Positions 35,210-43,721 of a stretch of DNA of 64,000 nucleotides are shown here, piece by piece. The translations under genes were made by a program, and so were the position numbers. The notes beneath the pieces were generated by a model. The model did not search any database and was not told the origin of the DNA. It saw only the letters and a list, made by a program, of their open reading frames with translations. Each line of letters begins with the position of its first letter. The first letter of the stretch is position 1. This stretch comes from FEN-1073 sp963780865 (GTDB lineage Bacteria; Chloroflexota; Anaerolineae; Anaerolineales; RBG-16-64-43), in assembly GCA_963780865.1 (NCBI GenBank), contig CAWADT010000005.1, forward strand, positions 1 to 64,000, read 5' to 3'.

Positions 35210-35965
35210 TCACTTCACCAGATCGAAAATCATCTTGGCGGCGATCAGCCAGAGCAGAACGCCGATGATTTTCTTGAGCTGTGCGCTCGATATTCTTGTT
35301 TTCATCAACTGCGAGCCGATGATCGACCCGGCGGCGGCGGCGACGGCCGTCAGCCCCAGGAAGAGGGGATCCAGCCCGCCGAGCGTGGCGTGACCGAGAA
35401 AGCCGGACAGGGACGAGAACACTACCACCAGGGCGGTGGTCCCGGCGGCGACCTTGGCATCCAGCCCCAACCAGTTCAGCACCGGGACAATGAAGTTCCC
35501 GCCGCCGATACCGAGCAACCCTCCCAGAAAGCCGGCCACACTACCTACTCCAACTCCCGCGCCGATTTCGACCGGACGGCTGATGGGTTTTTCGCGGGTT
35601 TTGGCTTTATAGAAGAGCATCATTATCCCCGCGAAAACCAGGAAGGCCGCGAACATCGCGAGTAAAACCGTCTTATTGACATGCGGGGTCAGGCGCGCCC
35701 CGAGCGGCGAGAGGATCACCGCCGCGATCAATACCGGCACGCCGACGCGCCAGTTAATCAGTTTGCCGCGCCAGTAGTTGATAGCCGCGAACAAGAGGCT
35801 GACCACGTTGAGCAATAGCGCGGCGGGCGTGGCTTCCGCCAATGGCATGCCCATGTAGTAGAACAGCGGCACGAACAGGAAGGCCGCGCCCAGCCCGGCC
35901 ATCGCCAGCAGGCCGGAGAAGATGAAAACCGCCAAGGTCGAGAAAACATAAAACCAAAGGGACAT
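35210..35965 (-). CDS. TauE/SafE-family sulfite/anion exporter-like permease
   Basis: 251-residue membrane protein with about eight spans. It shows the twofold GxGGxxxxPxL pattern (GLGAAFLFVPLFYYM and GIGGGNFIVPVLNWLGL) of the TauE/SafE/DUF81 family, which exports sulfite, sulfoacetate and similar anions. ATG 35965 follows GGAGGAATAAA. It stands immediately (1-2 bases) after the thioredoxin-fold gene and before FmdE, in the same direction. The substrate is inferred only from family. Confidence 0.85.
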   Translation of the reverse strand: MSLWFYVFSTLAVFIFSGLLAMAGLGAAFLFVPLFYYMGMPLAEATPAALLLNVVSLLFAAINYWRGKLINWRVGVPVLIAAVILSPLGARLTPHVNKTVLLAMFAAFLVFAGIMMLFYKAKTREKPISRPVEIGAGVGVGSVAGFLGGLLGIGGGNFIVPVLNWLGLDAKVAAGTTALVVVFSSLSGFLGHATLGGLDPLFLGLTAVAAAAGSIIGSQLMKTRISSAQLKKIIGVLLWLIAAKMIFDLVK

Positions 35966-35966
35966 T

Positions 35967-36218
35967 TTATTCCTCCGAATTTACGGCTGCCTGCAAAGCC
36001 GCTTCGATTTCCTTCGCGCCGCGATGACCCACCATTGCGACCTTTTCGCCGATAACCAACACCGGCATGGACATCACTCCGTAGGACAGAATGCGCGAAA
36101 GGTCCTGCACGTATTCCACGTCGACATTCTTCCAGCCGTTGCGCGCAATGATACGGTTCACGTCGTTGTACATGCTCTGGCAGGAAGGGCAGCCGGTGCC
36201 GAGTATTTTTATGTTCAT
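35967..36218 (-). CDS. Thioredoxin-fold small protein (CPSC)
   Basis: 83 residues, thioredoxin_3/MTH895-like: MNIKILGTGCPSC with the CPSC active site at the first helix, followed by VMSMPVLVIGEK with the cis-proline. Such small redox proteins reduce disulfides or bind metal; related ones occur beside DUF318 permeases in arsenic loci. Start at ATG 36218 after GGGAG; a longer start at 36236 overlaps the permease. Second such protein in the operon. Confidence 0.82.
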   Translation of the reverse strand: MNIKILGTGCPSCQSMYNDVNRIIARNGWKNVDVEYVQDLSRILSYGVMSMPVLVIGEKVAMVGHRGAKEIEAALQAAVNSEE

Positions 36219-36237
36219 CGGGGCTCCCGTGTTCATT

Positions 36238-37299
36238 TCACAGAACCAGATTGAACAGATACCCGGTGAGGATGATGGCAACCGTCACGATGCCGATGAA
36301 CAGCGCGATCAACTTCGGCTTCAGCACGCGGCGCAGCAAAATCGTTTCGGGCAGACTGACGCCGACCACCGCCATCATGAAGGCGAGCGCCGTACCCATC
36401 GCCGCGCCTTTCTCGATCAGCGCGACCATGATGGGAAACATCCCGGCCGCATTCGAATACAGGGGAAGGGCGATCAAGACCACGAGCGGCACCGACCACC
36501 AGTTTTTGCCCATCAATCCGGTCAGCGCGTCCATCGGCACGTAGCCATGAATGACGGCGCCGATTCCGATTCCAATGATCACATACAACCAGACCTTATC
36601 GACAATCTCGCGCACGGCTTCCCAGGCCCGCAGGATGCGGTCATGCCAGGTCAGCTTGCCCGAATCATCCTCGGATCCCCGGTAGACCATTTGCCAGACG
36701 AAGTCTTCCACCCAGGATTTAAGATGAAGGGAGCCAATGACCATTCCGGCGATGATGGAGATGACCAGCCCCGAGACCACATAGAGGCCGGCGATTTTCC
36801 AACCGTACATGCCGAATAGCAGCGCCAAGGCGACTTCGTTGATCACCGGCGCGGCAATGAGGAAGGAAAACGTCACTCCGAGCGGAATCCCGCTCTCGAC
36901 AAACCCGATGAAGAGCGGCACCGCCGAGCATGAGCAGAACGGCGTGACGATCCCCAGCATTCCCGCCAGCACGTTGCCGATGCCCTGGCGTTTGCCGCCC
37001 AACAGGCTTCGCGTGCGCTCCGGGCTGAAGAACGTGCGCAGGATTGTGATCACGAAGATCATCCCTGATAACAGGAGGAAGATTTTGGGGACGTCGTAGA
37101 AGAAGAAAGCCAGCGAAGACCCGAGGCGTGAAGTGCTGGAAAGCCCCATCAGGTTGTAGGAAATCCAATTTGCCAGGGGTTGAATAAAATTATATGCCGC
37201 CAGCCAGAGAATGGCCGCTATGCCGACGATAAATAAGTCTTTCAGGTCCTGCTGTTTCGCCGAAGGGTGGGACGGTTGGGTGGATAGCGTCTGTGTCAT
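36238..37299 (-). CDS. DUF318/ArsP-like permease
   Basis: 353-residue polytopic membrane protein with about eight to nine spans, of the YraQ/DUF318 permease family. The repeated signature GxxxPFCSCSAVPLFIGF is visible (GIVTPFCSCSAVPLFIGF), with two cysteines. Some members (ArsP) export methylated or aromatic arsenicals; others pair with thioredoxins for unknown metals. It follows the CGCA thioredoxin gene and precedes the CPSC one, which supports a thiol-coupled transporter for a metalloid. Confidence 0.86.
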   Translation of the reverse strand: MTQTLSTQPSHPSAKQQDLKDLFIVGIAAILWLAAYNFIQPLANWISYNLMGLSSTSRLGSSLAFFFYDVPKIFLLLSGMIFVITILRTFFSPERTRSLLGGKRQGIGNVLAGMLGIVTPFCSCSAVPLFIGFVESGIPLGVTFSFLIAAPVINEVALALLFGMYGWKIAGLYVVSGLVISIIAGMVIGSLHLKSWVEDFVWQMVYRGSEDDSGKLTWHDRILRAWEAVREIVDKVWLYVIIGIGIGAVIHGYVPMDALTGLMGKNWWSVPLVVLIALPLYSNAAGMFPIMVALIEKGAAMGTALAFMMAVVGVSLPETILLRRVLKPKLIALFIGIVTVAIILTGYLFNLVL

Positions 37300-37371
37300 A
37301 CGTTGGTGAACCTTCTTTCACTGGAATTGACGGAGCGGAAACATTCAAAAAACGGAATGTAATCTCTCCGA

Positions 37372-37401
37372 TATTTTCCCCGCTTCTAAGCGGGGAAAAT
37401 A
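37372..37401. repeat. Hairpin between the thioredoxin and permease genes
   Basis: 14-bp perfect stem TATTTTCCCCGCTT/AAGCGGGGAAAATA with a two-base centre. It may slow decay or attenuate the downstream part; there is no U-run on the minus transcript. Confidence 0.6.
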
Positions 37402-37412
37402 CACTGTGATAA

Positions 37413-37667
37413 CTATGCGGCTGCTTCCAATGCGCTTTTCAGCCAGGCAATTACTTCCTCCTGGTTTGGAATACGGCCGGAGCTAACCACCTTTTCGTTG
37501 ATGACCAGGCCGGGGGTGGACAGGATGTTGTAGGCCATGATGTCCTTGTAATCGGTTACTTTAATAATCTCGGCTTCGGTGCCCGAACTGGCAACCGCCT
37601 GCCGGGCGACGGCTTCCAATTTTTTGCAGTTGGCGCAACCGGAACCAAGGACTTTGATTGTCAGCAT
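37413..37667 (-). CDS. Thioredoxin-fold small protein (CANC)
   Basis: 84 residues: MLTIKVLGSGCANCKKLEAVA with a CxxC site at residues 11-14, and ILSTPGLVINEKVV with the cis-proline. Homologous to the CPSC protein at 35967-36218. GGAGGAG stands before the ATG. Likely a small redox or metallo-chaperone protein that hands a metal or thiol ligand to the neighbouring permease. First structural gene after the ArsR regulator, 139 bases downstream. Confidence 0.85.
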   Translation of the reverse strand: MLTIKVLGSGCANCKKLEAVARQAVASSGTEAEIIKVTDYKDIMAYNILSTPGLVINEKVVSSGRIPNQEEVIAWLKSALEAAA

Positions 37668-37806
37668 GTTCTCCTCCGAAAAAAAATTTGAATTTCGTTA
37701 GCCAAGTCGGCTCCGCAAGGGGCGCTCATATACCCAACACGCCGGTTTGCGATAAAGTCATCCACGCTCACTTTTACCGTTTTTTGCGGCATCGGCGCAA
37801 ACATTT

Positions 37807-38181
37807 TTATCCGTCTGCGGCAACCGGCGTGCAATTCGGGCAATGGCAGTTCTCCATTGCCGCATGCTTCGTGAAAGCAGGAGAGCCGGTAGAAACACCC
37901 GCAATCCGACCCGATAGACGGATTAGGTCAAGTAATTTGGGATCGGCGAGGCGGTAGTATATGAAGCGTCCTTCCCGTCTTGTCGTAATCAATCCAGCAC
38001 CCCGCAGCGCTATCAGATGCTGCGAGATGTAAGCCTGTCTTTGTCCGAGCGCCGCCTCGAGATGGCAGACACAGGCTTCGCCGGCCCCCAGCGACAGGAT
38101 AATTTCAAGCCGCGCCGTTGACGATAGCGCATCAAGCAACTCGGCGATACGCGGGATGTCTTTGTAGGTCTTTTTGTCCAT
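37807..38181 (-). CDS. ArsR-family metal/metalloid-responsive repressor
   Basis: 124 residues. A winged helix (about 10-85) with AYISQHLIALRGAGLITTRREGR as recognition helix. The CVC pair at the beginning of the DNA-binding helix region (GEACVCHLEAAL) is the As(III) site of ArsR, and a second cluster near the C-terminus (NCHCPNC) gives further thiolates. It would repress the operon downstream until metalloid binds. The gene is separated by the palindromic promoter region from the plus-strand arsenic operon, so the two regulators face each other. Confidence 0.88.
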   Translation of the reverse strand: MDKKTYKDIPRIAELLDALSSTARLEIILSLGAGEACVCHLEAALGQRQAYISQHLIALRGAGLITTRREGRFIYYRLADPKLLDLIRLSGRIAGVSTGSPAFTKHAAMENCHCPNCTPVAADG

Positions 38182-38233
38182 ATTCTAATTCCTGAATGTA
38201 TTCTAAATTATATTCGAAATACTGAATATGTCA
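38182..38233 (-). promoter_or_regulatory. ArsR-type operator region of the minus-strand operon
   Basis: AT-rich and full of repeated ATTC/GAAT blocks, including the symmetrical TATTCGAAATA near 38211 and CTGAATATG near 38225. Located directly before the regulator's ATG; spacing fits autoregulation. Confidence 0.5.
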
Positions 38234-38606
38234 ATCCCCAGACAATTTCGAGTTTGTCGAATTTATCTCGTTCCAGATTAGTAATGATTCTGTTGCGAAT
38301 TAACCGTTGAATCTCAATCCTGGCAATTCTCCTCATCTGCTTGAAAAATCTACAACTGGTCAGGAACAGGGAATTTATTCAATTTTAAAAGGATAAAAAA
38401 GCTTGATTATCCTTCGATAACCCTTCATGTAAAGTTGAAAAAGCGCTCCCGGCCTGCGCGAGGTGGCCTGAGTCGCCATCCACTGGACCTACCAGATTAT
38501 CAGAAATCGGACCAGGAGGCTGGCGTGGAAGACATTTGTAGGTTAACAATCCATGAAAGTACTACGTGATTTGGATGCAATAAATATTCCACTGATATCA
38601 ACTCGC

Positions 38607-38647
38607 TTGACAAAATCATCATATATCGTAAAATTACGATATATGAT
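38607..38647 (+). promoter_or_regulatory. Promoter and perfect ArsR operator of the ars operon
   Basis: TTGACA at 38607-38612, 16-base spacer, TAAAAT at 38629-38634. The perfect inverted repeat ATCATATATCGTAA/TTACGATATATGAT (38618-38631 and 38634-38647) overlaps the -10 box and the proposed start codon. Binding would block both RNA polymerase and the start. Confidence 0.85.
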
Positions 38648-38981
38648 AGTGGTTCCGGCAAAACTCCTTTCTCCGGAAAAACGACGCTTAGCCAAGATGC
38701 TCAAAGCGCTTGGCAACCCTGTTCGTTTCCGGATGATCGAGTTCTTGGCCAAGAACCAAACCTGCATTACCAACGACATCGTCAGGAATACGCCATTGGC
38801 CCAGTCTACAATCAGCCAGCATCTCAAAGTGTTGTGCGAGGCCGGCCTCATTCAGGGCGAGATCGAAGGCCCCGCCACCTGCTATTGTCTCGACCCGGAG
38901 GGATTTCGCTGGCTCAAAGAGCATATTGACGGTTGGCTGCTTGATTACAGACCGGGCTGTTCGCCAATGAGTAAAAAGTAA
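38643..38981 (+). CDS. arsR: ArsR-family transcriptional regulator of the ars operon
   Basis: 112 residues, winged helix with KALGNPVRFRMIEFLA and STISQHLKVLCEAGLIQG, typical ArsR. Cysteines occur at NQTCIT, LCEAG, ATCYCLD and PGCS, consistent with As(III) sensing. I start at ATG 38643, which would make a nearly leaderless message because the -10 box is at 38629; an upstream in-frame start at 38553 is possible but would lie before the promoter. It controls arsC and acr3 downstream. Confidence 0.82.
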   Translation: MIVVPAKLLSPEKRRLAKMLKALGNPVRFRMIEFLAKNQTCITNDIVRNTPLAQSTISQHLKVLCEAGLIQGEIEGPATCYCLDPEGFRWLKEHIDGWLLDYRPGCSPMSKK

Positions 38982-39030
38982 TGCCAATTTGTAATCAGCT
39001 TTTTTTGGATTCAATTTTCGCAGATTTGCG

Positions 39031-39159
39031 ATGAAGGAAATGGAGCTAGCCGCATTCAGCCCGTTCACATTGGTCCAGTACGTCGGGTTCGAGGATGTCA
39101 CCCTCAGCCGCAATATCAGTGAAGGAATAGCGAAGGGCGTATCGGTCAATTCCGAATAA
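39031..39159 (+). CDS. Short ORF between arsR and arsC, unknown
   Basis: A 42-codon frame starting MKEMELAAFSPFTLVQYVG and ending SVNSE, in the operon direction. No ribosome site and no known family. It could be a remnant of a longer gene. Listed because it fills the gap between two operon genes. Confidence 0.25.
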   Translation: MKEMELAAFSPFTLVQYVGFEDVTLSRNISEGIAKGVSVNSE

Positions 39160-39200
39160 ATATCAAACAGGAAATAGTCTACAGGAAAGGAGAATTCACT

Positions 39201-39635
39201 ATGGATAAACAAAACGTTCTTTTTCTTTGCACGGGCAATTCGGCTCGCAGTCAGATGGCGGAGGCTTTCCTTCGCAAATACGGCGCAGACCGTTTCGAGG
39301 CTTTCAGCGCTGGATTGGAACCCAAACGGATGAATCCATTCACCATACAGGTTATGAAAGAGATCGGCATCGACGTTTCCGGACAGCGATCCAAGGGCGT
39401 GGATGAATATCTCGGAAAGGTCTTGTTTCAATATCTCATCACGGTGTGCGACGACGCTGAGAAGAACTGTCCCACGGTCTGGCCGGGCGTCAACCAGCGC
39501 CTGCACTGGTCCTTCGAAGATCCAGCGAAGCTACAGGGCACCAACGATCAGAAGTTGGCTAAATTCCGCCAGGTGCGTGATCTGATGGAGCAGAAAATCA
39601 TCAGCTGGCTGAAATCCTTCCCCCAGGGTGCCTGA
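39201..39635 (+). CDS. arsC: Arsenate reductase, thioredoxin-coupled (LMW-PTPase fold)
   Basis: 144 residues. The P-loop CTGNSARS carries nucleophile C10, and C83 and C90 lie in CDDAEKNCP, the resolving pair of the thioredoxin-coupled ArsC class (S. aureus pI258 type). It reduces arsenate to arsenite in the cytoplasm, which ACR3 then exports. AAAGGAG precedes ATG 39201. Its stop is one base before the acr3 start, so both are translationally close. Confidence 0.95.
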   Translation: MDKQNVLFLCTGNSARSQMAEAFLRKYGADRFEAFSAGLEPKRMNPFTIQVMKEIGIDVSGQRSKGVDEYLGKVLFQYLITVCDDAEKNCPTVWPGVNQRLHWSFEDPAKLQGTNDQKLAKFRQVRDLMEQKIISWLKSFPQGA

Positions 39636-39636
39636 A

Positions 39637-40713
39637 ATGACTCTCAAAGATCCTTATTCCGCACCCCGGCGTCTGGCTTTCCTCGACCGCTTCCTGACCC
39701 TATGGATTTTCCTTGGGATGGCGGGCGGGGTGGTGATCGGTTATTTCTTCGCCAACCAGGTTGCCAGGTTCAACGTACTGGTCTCGGTGGGCACGACCAA
39801 TATTCCCATCGCGCTCGGCCTGATCCTGATGATGTACCCGCCGCTCGCCAAAGTGCGATACGAAGAACTCGGCGACGTCTTCCGCAACGGGAAGGTGCTC
39901 GGCCTGTCGCTGGTCCAAAATTGGATCATCGGTCCGATCTTGATGTTCGCCCTGGCGGTCGTTTTCCTGCGCGGTTACCCGGAATACATGACCGGCCTGA
40001 TCCTGATCGGCCTGGCGCGCTGCATCGCGATGGTCATCGTTTGGAACGAGCTGGCCAAAGGGGACAGCGAATATGCCGCCGGGCTGGTGGCGTTCAACAG
40101 CGTCTTTCAGGTGCTGTTCTACAGCGTCTACGCCTACGTGTTCATCACCGTCCTGCCGACCTGGTTCGGCTTGACCGGCAACATTGTGAACATCACCATC
40201 GGCGAGATTGCCAAGACGGTGTTCGTTTACCTCGGCATCCCGTTCATCGCCGGATTCCTGACGCGTTTCGTTCTGGTGCGGGCCAAAGGTAGGGATTGGT
40301 ATCACAAGGTTTTCATTCCCAAAATCAGCCCGCTGACGCTGATCGCACTGCTCTTCACCATCGTGGTGATGTTCTCCCTCAAGGGCCAGTACATCGTCCA
40401 GTTGCCGCTCGACGTGGTCCGGATCGCCATTCCCCTTCTCATCTATTTTGTGATCATGTTCCTGGTCAGTTTCTTCATGGGCCGGGCTGTCGGCGCGGAC
40501 TACTCGAAGACGGCCACGCTCTCCTTCACGGCTGCCAGCAATAATTTCGAGCTGGCGATCGCTGTGGCGGTGGGCGTGTTCGGGATCGGGAGCGGCGCGG
40601 CTTTCGCGGCCGTCATCGGGCCGCTGATCGAAGTGCCGGTGATGATAGGACTGGTGAATGTGGCGCTCCTTTTTCAGAAACTTTTATTTGCCAAACCTGA
40701 AAGGTTCACTTAA
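39637..40713 (+). CDS. arsB: Arsenite efflux transporter, ACR3 family
   Basis: 358-residue inner-membrane transporter with about ten spans. The conserved cysteine segment GLARCIAMVIVWNELAKGD, with NxVFQ-like and PLLIYF motifs in the second half (AASNNFELAIAVAVG), marks ACR3 rather than the unrelated ArsB antiporter; the symbol arsB is used loosely. It exports arsenite down the membrane potential. ATG 39637 is taken because it follows the arsC stop by one base; GTG 39628 is alternative. Last gene of the arsR-arsC-acr3 operon. Confidence 0.93.
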   Translation: MTLKDPYSAPRRLAFLDRFLTLWIFLGMAGGVVIGYFFANQVARFNVLVSVGTTNIPIALGLILMMYPPLAKVRYEELGDVFRNGKVLGLSLVQNWIIGPILMFALAVVFLRGYPEYMTGLILIGLARCIAMVIVWNELAKGDSEYAAGLVAFNSVFQVLFYSVYAYVFITVLPTWFGLTGNIVNITIGEIAKTVFVYLGIPFIAGFLTRFVLVRAKGRDWYHKVFIPKISPLTLIALLFTIVVMFSLKGQYIVQLPLDVVRIAIPLLIYFVIMFLVSFFMGRAVGADYSKTATLSFTAASNNFELAIAVAVGVFGIGSGAAFAAVIGPLIEVPVMIGLVNVALLFQKLLFAKPERFT

Positions 40714-40971
40714 ATCCCTGAAGAAAGCTGAATAGTAGGTGATTAGAGGGTGCGCATCGGCAATAGTTTCTGCCCACCAGGGCTTCCAGCCGCTTGGCCA
40801 AGGCATGTCGAAAAATACTGACGGTAGACAAGCTGATCAACGGTGGAAACGCAAGCTGTTAGTGAATGCTCATTCGGGAACCATTCATGAATGGTTACTC
40901 TCTGTTGATTATACCGGGTTGATAGATTTGTCGATTTCATACGGTAAGCATATAATCTCTCTTACTCAGCC

Positions 40972-41904
40972 ATGGCCTGTACTTTCGATCAATCCAAAGA
41001 CGAAATCGCCCGCCTCGTAAAGCACTTCGAGACCAACCGGGCCGCTTACCTGGCCCAGGCCTACAACGAAGCCCAAGCACGGCAGGAATTCATCGACCCG
41101 CTGTTCATCGCACTGAATTGGGACGTACACAATCAGCAACAGGCCGCGCCCGATTACCGCGATGTTGTCGTGGAGTATTCACTGGAGATGGAGGCCCACG
41201 AAGCGCGGAAAGCGCCTGATTACGTTTTCCGAGTGGGGCATGATCCGAAGTTTTTTGCGGAGGCGAAGAGGCCGGGTGTGGATCTAAAGACGTCGACGGG
41301 ACCGGCCTACCAACTGCGGCGCTATGCCTGGAGCGCCAAGCTGCCGCTTTCGGTATTGACCGACTTTCAAGAATGGGCCGCGTATGATTGCCGTATCCGG
41401 CCTTCCGAAAAGGATAAATCCTCCGTAGCGCGGTTGGCCTACCTGACCTATGAGGAGTATGCCGATTGTTGGCATAAAGTATGGGATGTTTTTTCGCGCG
41501 ATGCGGTGTGGGGCGGTTCCTTCGACCAATTCGCGCAGGGCAGTAAAGCCAAACGCGGCACGTCGGAAGTGGATGCCGAGTTTCTAAAGGAAATCGAAGG
41601 TTGGCGTAATTCGCTGGCGCACAACATTGCCTTGTGCAACCCTGACATTACGCTGGACGAGTTGAACAACTCCGTGCAACGCACCATCGACCGAATTATT
41701 TTTCTTCGCATGGTCGAGGACCGCGGCATGGAAGAGTACGGCCAGCTCCAGCAAATCGGTGAAGGCGAAGACGAAGACATCTACGCCAAACTCTTAGCGC
41801 TTTCCAAAAAGGCGGACGCCAAATACAACTCCGGTTTGTTCAACTTTACCAAATCGGGCGACCAGGTTACCCCTCGTCCTTCGAGGGCGATGGGAATTGC
41901 GTAG
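40972..41904 (+). pseudogene. N-terminal part of a type IIG/type I-like restriction-modification enzyme
   Basis: 310 codons encode the N-terminal nuclease and helical part of an Eco57I-like restriction-modification enzyme. QEFIDPLFIALNWDV and APDYVFRV...FFAEAKRPG form the PD-(D/E)XK nuclease site, and DELNNSVQRTIDRIIFLRMVEDR is the helical segment that precedes the methyltransferase. The protein then stops (QVTPRPSRAMGIA) just where the methylase domain should begin, and nothing similar follows. The rest is lost, so restriction activity is unlikely. Adjacent DNA carries no methylase. Confidence 0.75.
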
Positions 41905-41984
41905 CGGGGGCCGTTGGACCTTGAAAATTGGCGGGAATCACAAGCGGAAGGAATCCGCTGAACCAAGGGTGATAAAATAATAAT

Positions 41985-42647
41985 ATGAGCAGAACATACA
42001 CCTACTGGGCGACACTCGTCGGCGCAGTATGCGTCTATTTTCTCGTCCACACTGCCCTTTTCCCCCAGAACATGATCTTGCGGAATGCCATCATTCAAGG
42101 TGCCCTGATCGGCTTCGGGCTGGCGTTCGTCTCGGCCTATGTTTACGCCCGGATCAAGGCCAAAAAGGTCAACGGCTGGATCACCATGTACGGGTTGGGC
42201 GAACCCGGCAACGGCATGTTCCTGCGCGCCGCGCACGCCCAGCTTTTCCCCGGCCCGGTGAACCTGCCGCAGGAGGCGATGTACTGGTGGACGAATTCAG
42301 ACGGCGCCGGCCATGCGCTCTCCGGAGCCCACGACTACATCATGCACTTTCCGGCGGGCGGGCTTCCGCCGAACAAGGCCTTCTGGTCGATAACGATGGG
42401 GGATGCGGGGAATCATTTTGTAGCGAATCCGCTTAACCGGTACAGTGTCAACGATCGTACCGGCCTCGCCCAAAACCCTGATGATTCCGTTGATGTTTAC
42501 ATTCAAAAGGCGGATCCGGCGGGGCGCGAGTCCAACTGGCTGCCCGCGCCTTCGGGCAATTTCATCCTTTGGCTGCGCGTCTACATCCCCGGTGAGGCCA
42601 TCCTCAAGGGCGAGTACATCGTCCCCCCAGTGGTCGAAGTGAGCTGA
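41985..42647 (+). CDS. DUF1214-domain membrane-anchored protein (copy 1)
   Basis: 220 residues. Two hydrophobic segments (about 8-25 and 35-55) lie before a DUF1214 domain: FWSITMGDAGNHFVANPLNRYSV, DDSVDVYIQ, ESNWLPAPSGNFILWLRVYIP. Typically DUF1214 is the second half of a DUF1254-DUF1214 protein of unknown role; here the domains are on two genes. Its TGA directly abuts the ATG of the DUF1254 gene (42647), so translation is coupled. Copy 2 of the pair lies at 43722-45025. Confidence 0.85.
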   Translation: MSRTYTYWATLVGAVCVYFLVHTALFPQNMILRNAIIQGALIGFGLAFVSAYVYARIKAKKVNGWITMYGLGEPGNGMFLRAAHAQLFPGPVNLPQEAMYWWTNSDGAGHALSGAHDYIMHFPAGGLPPNKAFWSITMGDAGNHFVANPLNRYSVNDRTGLAQNPDDSVDVYIQKADPAGRESNWLPAPSGNFILWLRVYIPGEAILKGEYIVPPVVEVS

Positions 42648-43240
42648 TGGCTATGAACATCCAGAATTTACTGATCTTCGGTGTGGTGGTGGTCGTGGTG
42701 TGGTGCGTGGTGATCTACTTCTGGCCGCGCATGTTACTGTCCGTGTTCAAGAGAGGGATTCTCGTGAGTGGGTTCGGCGGTGGCCCCATCCCGGTCAATA
42801 CGATTGAAACGCAGCCCCAAGCCTTTTTTGCGGATCCTCTTCACCCGCCAGCCTCGGCTTCGAAATTGGTGACTACTGGCGTTAACCGAGACACGCTTTA
42901 TGCGGCCGGCTGGTTGGACCTCAGGAAAGGGCCGCTCGTCTTGCATGTGCCCGACATGAACGATCGCTACTATAGCGTGCAGTTCACTGATCCGTCGAAA
43001 AACACTAATTTCGCCTACGTCGGCACGCGCACCACGGGCACGCAGGCGGGAGACTATCTCATTACGGGGCGGAATTGGAAAGGACAGGTACCGAATGGCA
43101 TGACGCAGATATCCTCGCCGAACAATTCGGCGCTTGTATTCGGACGAGTGTTTGTGAAAAGCGACAGCGACCTCTCGACGGCCTATGATCTCTCGAAGCA
43201 GATACAATTAGCGCCACTGAGTGGATGGCGCCCCGGTTAG
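42647..43240 (+). CDS. DUF1254-domain membrane-anchored protein (copy 1)
   Basis: 197 residues: one N-terminal membrane segment (about 9-30), then DUF1254 with GVNRDTLYAAGWLDLRKGPLVLHVPD, RYYSVQFTDP, TGTQAGDYLITGRNW and PLSGW. In most genomes this domain precedes DUF1214 in a single protein. The order is reversed here. Function unknown. ATG 42647 shares bases with the upstream stop. Confidence 0.85.
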   Translation: MAMNIQNLLIFGVVVVVVWCVVIYFWPRMLLSVFKRGILVSGFGGGPIPVNTIETQPQAFFADPLHPPASASKLVTTGVNRDTLYAAGWLDLRKGPLVLHVPDMNDRYYSVQFTDPSKNTNFAYVGTRTTGTQAGDYLITGRNWKGQVPNGMTQISSPNNSALVFGRVFVKSDSDLSTAYDLSKQIQLAPLSGWRPG

Positions 43241-43439
43241 TCTCATATATATATATTGACTTGAACAGTTTACTGCATAATATCGGTTGTGTGGTCGATT
43301 ATTCTAGTCAATATTTCTCTACAAATATATTCTCTATATGGGAAAAATATTCCGCCCAACAAAAGGACGCAGCCGACCCCCATCGCGAATTCTTCGCATC
43401 GGGAGCTCCCGCTACCCCGTAAAAAACACGGGGCAGGCG

Positions 43440-43575
43440 CAACCATCACCACTCAAAGAGCAAAATCGAGTAGTGATGTTCCGCGAGGGCAAGATCGCCG
43501 ATGCTCATCGCTCCCTCGCTTCGCAACCATCACCGCTCGATGAGCAGAACCGAGCGGTGATGCTCCGCGAGGGCA
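43440..43575 (+). repeat. Two direct repeats of a hairpin unit
   Basis: Copies of about 52 bases at 43440-43491 and 43524-43575 (period 84), each CAACCATCACC-CTC...GAG-GGTGATG-TCCGCGAGGGCA. Each folds as CATCACCGCTCG/CGAGCGGTGATG. A G-rich stretch GGCAGGCGGGGGCAGGCGG follows. Lies between the duplicated DUF pairs. Confidence 0.8.
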
Positions 43576-43721
43576 GGCGGGGGCAGGCGGGTGCAGGCTG
43601 CTCAAGGCGCAAGTTACCATCAATTTCCAGTTTTTTGCTTTTCGGATAGAATCTTGCCAGTATTCGGGCGGCGGCAGCTGGTTGCCCGGCCGTTGGGCAG
43701 CCAAAGTAACAGGGCGATAGA

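Noticed and set aside
37661..37843. 60-codon minus-strand frame between ArsR and thioredoxin
   Set aside because: Overlaps the ArsR 3' end and codes through the GGAGGAG ribosome site of the next gene; chance.
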